Assembly: GCF_048771995.1 (NCBI RefSeq)
Contig: NC_133025.1
Coordinates: forward strand, 6,572,001-6,636,000
DNA from: Taeniopygia guttata
Taxonomy: Eukaryota; Chordata; Aves; Passeriformes; Estrildidae
Reading direction: 5' to 3'
Length of the DNA: 64,000 bases
Below, one piece after another: positions 35,521-47,500 of this stretch (position 1 is the first letter of the stretch; each line of letters begins with the position of its first letter). Position numbers and translations under genes: made by a program. The notes under the pieces are model-generated. The model did no database searches, was not told the DNA's origin, and saw only the letters and a program-made list of their open reading frames with translations.

Positions 35521-38500
35521 GTGAATGCACACATGTGCTGGTCTTAAAATGCAAGAGCCCTGAGTCTCTTCTGAAGGGTTTGTTTGTGCTATGAGTATGA
35601 ATTCTGTGCTTGTTTGCCCTTGCTGAGTAGCATTAGCTGTATAAACAACTCTGCAAGTGACAGTGCCAGTTTGATAATACACATCAATAGGATATTTGGT
35701 AGCACACATCAAATTGAATTAGTGTGGTAGATTAGGGGGAGAACAGCCCAATGTAAGGGTGACTTATTTGCTCTTGAGTTTTACATATAAGTACTGTATA
35801 TTTTAGAGGGTGACATGAAAAATCTCTTCCTATGATGTGCTATTTGCTCATGAACTTCTAAAGGATTTTTTTTTGTTTGTATTGTAGAACTGTTTGATCC
35901 ATTATAAACACTTTACCAAAGCTGGATTAGGATGGGTGGGTACTGTACCTTCCATACTTCAAAAAAGAGTGTGGCTATGGCTGGATACATCTGGGAGAAA
36001 CCAGTAGCCTTCCCTGAAAATTCCTAATTATTTGAGTCCTTTGTGTGAGATACATTTGCTTCTGGATCTGAAATTTAGGTGTCAGTTATTTTTTCCTTTA
36101 AATGGCTAGAGCAAAATCTGGGGGATCTGAGAATTTTCTGTGTAAAAGACAGAGGTATCTCACTGTTTATTTGACAGCAGAGCATGAAGTCACATATCTC
36201 CTATGTTGTGATTTTACACTGGTGTTTAAATTCCTCCTGAATAATTTCTGGACGTGGTCCAACTTTTCTGTCTCATGGGAATCTAGCAGGAAAGTTGTTT
36301 GTAGAAGTACGTCTGTTATTTTGCTGAAAGGTCTTATAGAAGATAATGTTCTGGGACATATTTACAGCTGGTGTAACCCATAACATGCAGAATCATTCTC
36401 CAGACTATTTTTTTTTTAATAACCTGAAGGACTTATGGGCAGTTTATCATATGACATCAGGATGTAATGGAAGTTACTGGAAAGTACAAGTATAAAGGAT
36501 TTTTAAGTAACCAGCTTTGAGTTGTTTGCTTTAAAAAAAGCATGTCTAAAATAATTTCACTGACTCTGCCTAAAAACCTTGTCAGCATTTTGCAATAGTA
36601 AGACTGATATTGTTACATACTGACTTTGTTACTCAAAGATTTGGCTGTAAGTTGTTTGGTATATTTTTTCAGTGCTTGTAATCGAATCTTAACCAAATGT
36701 TGTTGGTCATATTTGAGACATTTGATTTGATAGCATGTTTCCATGCAGAAATTTATCAGTTGAGGATGTTTTCACTGCCAAGTCTCAGTAGTTTCAGAAG
36801 CTCAGTTCAGCAGTTTCATTTGGGCTGATCATGTAAATACCACACACAGCAAGATACCAAGGATCTCTTGTGAGCAATCCTTCTGGCTTCTTGGTTTAGG
36901 AAAAAGTCAAGAAGTCAGTGAGTGTGAGCATGTGATCTCAGCAGTGAATTTAAAGCTGTTTATTGTAGTGCTAACGGACTATGATAAGTTTAGTTTTGGT
37001 ATTTAAGGTATGCCAGACAGAGGCTCATATTTCATACCCAATTATTGCCAACCCATTTGATGCTGAAGAATGCTGAGCTCAGTGTAGTGGAAATCTGCTG
37101 TTTCATGGACAGAGGATTAATGTGATTCAATACCTTCTCTCTGGCTACCATTTAGAGGCCATGAAGTTGCACAACCAAGCTATGAAGGACCGATACGAGG
37201 AACTTTCCACATGGAGAGAGAAGCAGAAAGAAGAACGAGAATTTTATGAGTTAAAGTTTAAGGAGGCAAAGCAGTGCTTGCAGGCCAAGTGCATTGAAAA
37301 TGAACAGCTACAGCAGCAACTTCAGAGCTTAAAGGAAAGAGAAGAAGGAGCTGAAATGGTAAATAAGGAATTGGTTAGATTGACATGCTTTTGAGTTGAA
37401 AATCTGGACCATTCAGTCCCTTCTATGATTCTAGGATTCATCACATTGGGATGGTTTGGAGATTTGTTAATATCTCCATTTTTATCCTTAGCTCTAAGCA
37501 ATGGTCTTCACTTGACTTACTTTATAAAGTGAGGCCTTTCAGAGTGTAGTAAGAGAAAATTATGGCACACCTGAGATAATTTAGGTTTTTTGTTAGCATT
37601 TAGTAAACAATAATTCAACTTTTTAACATAATAAATAAGAACTGGCATTTCTTGTTAATTTTTCATTTATTCTTGGATATCTCTTTACTTTATCCTTCCC
37701 TGTACTTGTTAGATTATCTGGCTCTCATCATTTAATTGCTTTTTGTATTGTGTTTCCAGGAGCATGTTTTCAGGGAGAAGTCGACTTGTAAACGAGCAAA
37801 AAAAAATTATGCTCCATCTACTTTTATTATATCAGTTTTCTTTTCTGAAAGCTGTTTTGCTGAGGTCAGATTAGATCTGTGCTTCTGCTGCTCCATTTGA
37901 GTCTGACTGAGCTTTCTCTCCGTGTCCTGCCTTTGGCTCTGTTACACATCATTTCTAATGTTGCAGGTGCTTGCACAGTAGCCAGGCAACATTTTGCAGG
38001 TGGTACTGAAGGCATCTGTGGGCAAAGGTGACCAAAACAAAACCTGCTTTGTCTCCCAGCTGTCATGTGAAAAGTTAATTAAGAAGTTCCATGCAGAGCC
38101 AAACTGATGCATTCTGGTGTCTGGTACCTCCAAGACCCATGTGGATTCTCTGTTGTCTGATGAAAAATGAGTGTATTAACCTTTTTCTCAACAGAGTCAC
38201 TAGTAGACTCTCCCTTCCTCCTGATTGTTTTATGGAACTCTGTAAGAAATGTGTCAGCATGTAAATCAAAATTGGCCAATAAGATCAGAAGATGCAAGGG
38301 GGATGAAAGTCATGCTTAAATAATGTGATTGTGTAAGTATTACTTACACGGTCTTTACAGACTGAAAGCTGTGTTTCAGGATTGTCAAGAAAGTTCAGGA
38401 TTTAATAAGTTGTTCAGAATTTCATAAATCTGGAATATTTTTAAAGGGAAAGTAGAGGATTTATAGTCTTTCTATCTATTGTAGAACTTCTTGTGAAGTA

Positions 38501-41500
38501 TGCTGTTGCCAGAATTTTCCAGCCTGCTTGAGAAATCTAAAATCTGTCTTCTTCCCTGGAACTGAGTCTAAATGCATCCTCTTACAGTATAAGCACAAAA
38601 TCAGAGGCAGCAGCAGGTCAGAGGGGCAGAGTGGTATTGTGGGATGAGAGACACTGTCAACACAGAGGTAATTTGGAGATTTGGCATAATCATATCTCAG
38701 AATGTAATTCAGACTCCAAGAATTGTTCAGACTTTGCATTGATGGTATGTGCTGTAATAAGGGCATTATCAGGACGTGGATGCTCAGATTACACAATGAG
38801 GAAGAAACAAACTCACAGAGAAAGTTTCATGATGGGGAGAGCATTTAAAGGAGAGCAAAAATGAGTCTTGCTGATTATGTAGAGGCTTAAGAGAGAGTTT
38901 TGAGTAACCTAGAGAAAGGGAAAAGGTAGAAGGCAAAGGAGATGTTCATGATTGGAAACAGGGAATTTTGGGGAGAATCTCTGAGGAACAGAGACTTTGT
39001 GGAAGGGATCTAGGACTTTGTATGAAGGTCAAGCAATTGGGAAGATTTATACATAGAAATGGTGTACAAAGAAACTAAAAGGTGGGGAAAGGCGAAGAAT
39101 GGGGTGTGTGGGAAAGTTCTCTGCCCACTGGTCTTTTCTTCCTTGGATTTTGGTTAGATCTGGGAGAAGAGGAACAGGGATATGGGTGAAAAAAAATCAG
39201 TAATTCTGGAGGTCAGTTGATACCCTGTGTGGTAGCAAAAGGCATAGATTGAGGCAAAAATTTATATCCTAATTATGTGTGCATTCAGAGAATCAGTCCC
39301 GTATTTTCCAGCAGTGGGATGCCCAGTATTTGATTTACTTGGTTTCACGGTTTAGACTTCTTGCTGTTGAGTGAACCAGAACATCCTTTAGGCGTCTGTA
39401 CTGTGGGTTTTCAGGCAAGCCTGAACAGAAAGGAAGGGATGTGGGACAGTGTTAACATGCAGGCTGTGTGCTCTTTGGCTGGAGTTCCCTTTTGGTGGGC
39501 TAATGCAGGGTGTGTTTATCCCAGGAGGCTCCTGAGAAGGAAGTGAGGCAGCTGAAGTCCCAGGTGCAGCGGCTCCAGGCTGAGAAGGCAGATCTGCTCG
39601 CCATCATTTCAGAGCTGCAGGTCAAGCTGAACATCTCAGCAGAGGATTCCTTTGTGGAGATTGGGATGAATGTAAGTAAAGGGAACAACAGGAACACAGT
39701 AAGCTGCAACCAGGTGCCAGGCTAAATAATTGTGTCATTCTTTGGTTTCCTACATTACCTGCCGTAGAGCGCTTGTGTCTTAAAAGATAGTGTAAAAGTA
39801 GTGGTAAAGGACTTGGAATTAGTTTTTGTCCTTCCATTTTAAAGCAAATTAATTTCATAGATAGCCTTTGTTGCACTAGTTAAAAATGTTGAGTCTTGTC
39901 TTAGTTGAAATTTCTGGGAACATCAGTACTATGTTTTGTTAAGGGGCAACATCTGTGCATAAATGGGGCACTTTCTTTTGAAAATGGGGCTTACTTCCTA
40001 TTGACAGATAAATAGAGATGCAGGCAAACAAAACTTGAATGCAAAACTCTAGAGAGTATTCTCTAGAGGCAAAAAAATGTACTTTTTTTTACTGTTCTTG
40101 TATTTGGAAGATCTTCACAAACTAAAAGGGGAAAATGCAGGCCTCTGCTACCCTTCTATTCCCCATATCCTCTCCCTGGAAAGCGGATGTGGAACAAGAA
40201 ATTTTAAAATGTAATTAAAATTTGTTTGGAGTTGTCAGAGAAAACTCGAGGTACATTCTCCTTTTTATTTGCTAGAAGGATTCTCCTTTGGACTACAAAG
40301 CGGGGTTTGTAGGAGGGGGGAGTTTGTCAAGTGCATTGGGTTTTGTAGTGGGAAAGAAGAGTGGTTCATTTAGGAGGCTGGAGAGTGATCTCTAGAGGCT
40401 TTTATTGAAAGTCACCTGCAATGCCATTGACTTGCTGTGTGGTGCCCAGTCATCTTCACACAGGAGAGTGGCTGTGGAAGTTGCTGCTGAATGAAGAAGG
40501 GCCAATCTCATTGTTGTTCCTATTCTCTAATCAAGCTGGAAGAGATACAGGGAAAAGCATGTGAAGTATCTAAATTAAGAATTTCCAGACATGAAGATTA
40601 TCTGTGGGAGTTTTTTATTTATGTGTATTGCCATGATAGCAATTCTCCCTGTTTTTCTTCATTCCTTAACTCAAATAAATAAAGTCCTTCTGTCCTGCTT
40701 AGATAAAATACTGAGCTAATAGTGGTTTTTTCTCTCCTAGGAAGGGGAAATAAATACAACTGCAAAGGAACATCAAGAGAATAGTGGTGAAATGCCCACT
40801 AATGTTGCTGTCTGCATGTACGTAGGTTCTTGTGTGATATGTGTGATTCAGACTTCTGCCTCGGGTTTTGTTTTCAATGTAAGGGACCATCTTTCTGTGA
40901 GGAATGCACTAGAAAATCCTCTTTTTCTTTGCTTTGCACCCCTCCATTGCAGTAGCTCTACCTCCTAGCATGCAGTAAGACCCTCAGCTCTCTGACATTT
41001 TTCCTTCCAATGTTTACTAGCTGACAAGAGGGAATGCATATTCTGGCCAGTTGGCCAGGCATTTATGGACATTCTGACTTGCCAACTCTTCAGGCTTTTA
41101 AGGGAGGCCACAGAGAAAAGACAAAGAGGCTGCAGGGACTTCTTCCTCCTAATCACTGGAGACCATCTAATAGAATATCTGTCCTCTACCCAATTACACT
41201 GATGTTGGTAAGAGTCAAAGGTCTTATAGTCTTTCAGATCTGACCCTGTTGGAGTGTGGTTGGTATGAAGTGTACCCATGATGGGGTTGACACACAGTGC
41301 AATACAGTCCTTGCTTTTCAGGTGATTGGGTTTACGATAGCAGCATTCTGTTCAGGTTACTTCTCAAAATTTGATCTTTACATCAGCTCCAGGACACAAG
41401 GGACTTTCTTGCCCCTGGCTGAACCTTTACTCCTTGTGGACATAGACATCTGATACTGTTCAGCTTTCCATTTTGGATACTGTCCAGTTTAGCAGCTAGA

Positions 41501-44500
41501 TGGTTTTGGCTGAACTCTTATTTACTTTGTGCCTTTGCTTTTGAAAGGGAAGGATACAGAAAATGCTAAGGACATAGCAGGCCAGAAAGTTGTGCTCCAT
41601 GTTGTCACTCCTATGTCATTGCAAGGGAGAACAGTGCTTCAGTGTAATATCAGAGAAACTTGTCCCTCAGCATGCAGATAAGAAGTTGAAGGAGGAGGAA
41701 AAAAAAAAAAAAAAAGGGTGTTACAGTTGTGGACAAAACTGAAGGAGTTGCTGACCACAGACGAAGCTGCAAGTATTAAGCTTGCTGTTAGCCGTGGTTT
41801 GTGAGAACACTGATTATGAGAAGACATTCCCTGTTGAACTTGCTTACCTTTGAAGGAGAATCTGGGCCATATCTACAAGAACAGGGTGCATACGTACCTC
41901 TTAAAATATTTCCAGTGTCACCACGTGTCTTTGTCCAGCGCTGAAACTTTAGATGGGTGCTGTTAACAGGTTCAATGAAATGTGATCCACTCAGGATGGA
42001 TTTATTTCTGTAAGGGTAGAACTGCACTAAAAATCCCCTGATAAAAGTTATTTACTTAAAATATCCTGGCTGAACACTGTCTTTTGGGTATTGAATTTTG
42101 CTCACTAGAGGTTTCTAGCTCTCAGAAGCACACAGAAGACTCTGCTTTGCTTTCTTTTCTGAACTACAAAAACAGAACTTTTAACACATGCTGAGACTTT
42201 TTAGAGCTGAGAACTTTTTACAGCTGAGACTCTGAAATATACAGCCTAACTTGCTTGTCAGTTCAGGGATTTTGACTTTTTGTCTAGATGGCTGTAAAAA
42301 TGGATATAATGGAACACAATATTTTATCACTTATCCTATTTTTTGGCTCTTTATATTTGTTCTGGATCAATTTACAGTAGCAAAATATGATTTTGAAAAG
42401 AGCTATAGAATGTGAGGAGACTAAAGCGTTAAAGAGATTTTTTTCTGAACAAGAAAGTGATTTCTGATGACAATTTTTAGTGGGATATGCTTTCTTTTCC
42501 ATAAAGGAGTGAGGCAGAGATAAGAAATGTTCTGTGCTTTATTGGGAAAAAAAAGTTGTTTGTAGGAATAGACAGCAGCACTTTGCAGAAAGGGCTGCAA
42601 AATAGGTCAGAATAAGTGTACTGGGTCTCGTATTGTCATGACTGCTTTTGCTTTCCTTGCTTAAGTGCTGAATTGTTCCCTCCACTGGAAGGGGACTTCC
42701 TCTGCTCTTCATTTGTGCAGACAGGTGCTGTGGCTAGTGGTCTTGGCAATTGGGAATGAGCCCTTTGCACAGAGCACTGGTTTCCAGCACTGTGTGAGCT
42801 GCTGGCCTCTCAGACTGGATTAGGGATGCGCTGCTAAAGGGGTAGCTGTTGTTATTTACCTCTGGTTTGGTTTGAAGCAGGAGCAAATCTGCAGATGAAT
42901 CTAAGAATTTGGAGTCTGAGGAGCTAACTGTGAGCCAGCTGCTCTGCTGCCTTAGAAATGAAACTCAGAAGAGGGAAAAACTTGAGAAGGAGCTGCAGGA
43001 TCACAAAGAGAGGTATGAAGTAGGCGCACTGTAACATTTGGAGCTGTTTTCTTTCAGGGCTGTTGCAGTTATGAAGTCTCTGAATGATCAGCAACAAGCT
43101 GAAATATCGGTGTGATTTGGGGAATTTTCCTGAGCACTCGGTTGTAATAACATTTTGTGGTTGTCCATATAGGGATAAAGCACAGTTTTCTTCCAAGGGA
43201 TTTTATTTTTATTTCCTGAAGTGCCACATATCAAGGCAAATTACCCATTTCCTCTTGGGTTTGAACTGTCCATGGGTTATTCAGAAAGATAGGATGACTA
43301 GTTGAGGCTGTTCTCTCCATTCACTCCTCCGTAGTTATTTGGCTTTGTATGAATCATCTCTGTGTGGGGCCTTAACCAAATCACTGTCTAAAACAGGATT
43401 ATAGTCCTCTTCATGATACTGGCAGGCTACATTTAGCAGTGTGTGAGCTTGCAAAAGCTCCTTAGAAATGTCTAAAATTTAAGTTTTAATTCCAAACTTT
43501 CCTACAAGAGAGTTTCCACAGTGAGACCTGTATGAGGGTCTGTCTTAGCTCAGTTCTGTGGGTGTAAATCAGCATGACTGTTCAGGAGTGGCAAATTCCC
43601 CAGGAAGATCCTCACTTCAGAGAAACAGAGTAAGACATTATCTACTATGAAAGGTTGGTATCACAGTAATTGCTTCTATGTGGTCTTCCTAGAAGAGGTA
43701 ATGAGCCATAACCAAACAATTCTTAGAAACCTCAGCCCCTGAAAATACCACAGGAAAACAGAGACAATATTAATCACTGGATTCAGTGAACAGAATTACC
43801 TATTTCCAAAGAGTTGGCAGTTTTGGACTGTACCAAAGATCAGTCCCTTTGGACTGAATGTCATGACCTTCATCACACCTGCAGACTTACACATCCATTT
43901 TAATTAAATGTACACAGCATCCTGTGTTCTTCAAGAACCCCCATGATTGTGCAGGCCTTCCTGCATGTCTGTGCTTTCCATTATGCCTTGAGGGTTTTTT
44001 TTGTGGCTGTGATGTTACAAAGAGAGTCATCACTTGCATGAAATCCTTGCATAGTCACAATCTCACCTGAAGCATAAGCCGAATCCATCATTATTGGCTC
44101 CTTCTCTTTTCCAGACTGTCAAAGCTGGAGGAGACCAGAAGCTGCCTGGAGAGTGGGACACAAACTGAACAGGAAGAAGAGAGTTCAGAAACTGTAAGTT
44201 CCTGTCCTCAGTCAAGATATAACAACATACAGCTGACTTGTTGAGGTCACCAACCTCAGGGTCTAGATTTCCACTTGCACTCAGGGAGCAAAGGGCAATT
44301 GTCCTGCACAGGTAATAGAAGTGAACTTTGATATATCTTAGAGGTGGTTCCAAATTACACCACTGCAAATGCGTGGGATTGGGAGCCAAATATTCGGGAA
44401 GCTTGGCATAACTGCAGTTACACCACATTGCCCTGGCCATGCCCAGTAAACAGAGAGAAATACCATAATTTCTACAATGATTTCTCAGAAATCATCTAGG

Positions 44501-47500
44501 CTGTGTGAATTTCCTCACTGCTGCCCAGGTCAGCTGTTTGATCAGAATCCAGTGACAGCATACTGGAAAACAGACTTTAAATGTGGAGTTCATGTGGCAC
44601 CTGCTTTAGGTTTGTTCATATTTCTAGTGGGATTACAAAGGTGGGGCATAACTATCTTGGATTGAGGCACAGTTCCAGGCAAAAACTTAGTCCTGATGTT
44701 CTCAGTCAAGATTTGAAAGAGTGCTGGGGTTGGGGATTCAGCTCCAGTCAGATGCTTAAACTTCTGTGCTTGCAGCTGTAAGCTTCTGTGTGAGGTGAGA
44801 GTGCAATCCCATAGCCTCGGTGGTCAGTGCTGGTTCAGTGCAACTGCATAATACAGGCAACTAAGAGTGCTTGTATGTGAGTTTCTGAAGTGCTGCATGG
44901 GACTTGGAAACACGCTGTGGGACCTGCTGGAGACCTGTGCCCTTCTGAAGGTCAGGAGAAGTATTTCAGGACAAGGCTGGGTTGGTTAAACAAGACCAGT
45001 CCACAGTCAGGCCAAGAGATGCCCTTCCTAGGGAAAGCAGATGACATCTCAGTTAATTAATGTTTTCCAGTGCTTTTATCTCCACTTTGCATGAGTTACA
45101 GCCTGGGCCCAATATTCCTCATTGAAGTGGACACTGAGGTCAGCACTTGTGCTTTTGCTGGCAGCTGTTTCCATGTACCCTGTTGTATTTGTTCAGAGGC
45201 TCTTGTCAGCAGAGCTCATGTTACTTGCCTCTGTGGTAAAATGTAAATCTTTAGTGGAACAATGAGGGAGTGCAGTGTGGAATAATTGTGAAGCCTTGTA
45301 ATTGAGGCCTTATTACTGAATACAGACTGTAACTGTGCAAACTAACTTAGGCTGTTTTCTCTAGAGTGAGACTTCCTACTTATCTTTCTTAGCCTGTAAC
45401 TTTACTATCTTGAATTGTCCATACATAATTTTCATTTTTTTTTCTCTAAAAGGTTGGCAGTGAAGTAGAAGCCCTGAATCTGCAAGTCTGTGCTCTGTTT
45501 AAAGAGCTTCAGGAAGCCCATGAGAAGTTAAAAGAAGCAGAATTGATTCAGAAGAAACTTCAAGAAAAGTAAGGCTCAGAAGAGCAAAAGTTCTGTCACG
45601 ACACTCAGTACATACTTGTATGACAACTCCCATCTTGAGAAACTCACCAGCTCTACAAATATCAACTTAAATAACTGTTTCATAGAAGTTCTGTTAAAGA
45701 GTGCTCCTTCTTTGTAAGTGGTGAAGTGCAGAAATACAGCAATTGTCAGAAAATCTGAACTGCCAACCTAGTTCTACAAATAGAACCTGAGTGCCTTGAA
45801 TTATAAGATTTGGGTTTTAACCCTTCATGATGTAAAGAAAAATCTTTTCTGTTTTCTCCTTCACATAATCAATACCTATTCTGGCTTTAGGGGAAAAAGC
45901 CAAGGGATTTGGTTATAACCTTTCACATGAGCTTTCTGTACTTTTGAAGAAAATGGTTTAGGTTATAAAAGTGGTTACAAGACCCTCACTTTTTTGCTTA
46001 GTTTCCTGTCAAATTCCAGTTCTTGTAGATTCATAATAGTAAGAAAATAAATGTTGGTTTCTATAGCTTTATTTTCTGATGGTTGTATATAGACTGATTT
46101 TTCTTGTTCCATGTTTTTCATCAAAATAAGCCTTTAAAATTGAACCATACAAATACTCCTTTTTGCTATGTGGCTCATGGGAAAAATCCATCAGGAGAGG
46201 ACCAACAGAAGAGATCAGTCTTTTTATTTCTTTTCCATCAGGTGCCAGGTACTGGAAAGAAAAAGCTTGGTTGCTGCATCAGAATTGGAGGAGAAGCAAC
46301 AGCTAATATACACCATCAAGAAGCTGGAACTTCAGGTAGAGAGCATGCAGGCAGAGGTCAAGCTGGAACAAGCCAAGACACATGAAGAAAAGTGAGTATG
46401 ACTTGGTTTTATATTCCAGGGAGGTATTGTCAGTGAAGAAGCAAAGTCCAAGGGAACCTGGCCAAAGGGGAATTGAATCTGAAGTACTACTTCTGTGTCC
46501 CGTGCCCTTTGAAACTATGCTATGTTTGTAGAGTATGAAGCAGAAGTTTGTATTCTTTCATCTACTGACCCTCACTTAGGAATACTTGAGCTATCAACTC
46601 TGACTTGTATCTTCCTTTAATCATAAAGTCCAAGGTGGAATAGAGCCACGAGTGGAAGAGCAGAGAGGTGACAACAGCTGTGCCACTGACTAGCAGGGGT
46701 AAATGCAGACACATCCCGGAGGGCAGGGACAAGTCAGGTGGTGACAGTGCTGGGAAAGTGGCATTAATGAAGAGGTCTGCAATCCCTACAATATGTTTGC
46801 ACTAGGAGAGTCAAGTGTGTGGTCAGGCTGAGGTAAAGAGAGGCTGTTTGCTTTGGCTTCCTGCTCCCTTTCATGTGCAGTCCATGTAAGGAGTGTGAAA
46901 ATGTCAGTCCAAGCTGTTCAGAGAGGCTGAACTTCCTGAAGGACACATCTTCAGCTGCTGCAGAAGCTGCTCATTATCTTTGGACTCTGTTTCTGGTTAT
47001 TCTGATAAATTCTTCTTCACTTGGAGTCTGAGTCAAGACTTGGATATCTTCCTAAGAGGGGTGTTACATTTTGAACAGAATTTGTGAGCTTCATATAAAA
47101 AAAGTGAGTGATGGATTCTTCAATAGGAAATGTAGATGATCAGTAAGGACATTGGTTTGCACTTAATCCTCCATGGATAGAGCAGCACACAACTCATTGG
47201 AAGAGAGATGTTGAGACACGAAGCATGACTTTTTCTCACCAGAAATGCACACTGATTTGCAAGGAGCTGGTAGTGGGTTTTTTTAAGTTCTAACATTATT
47301 TAGATTTCAAATAATTGTTCCAAACCTTAATCTCTTTTCTTGTTATAAATAGGGCAAGATACAATAACCTCCAGGATTCATATAGCAAAGTCCTTCCAGA
47401 GCTCACTGAGGCAATGAAAACAATTGATGAAATGAAACGCAAAGAGGTAAACTCATCACAAGAAGAAATCATAATTAATTAGGGGTGAGGGGGAAGGGAT

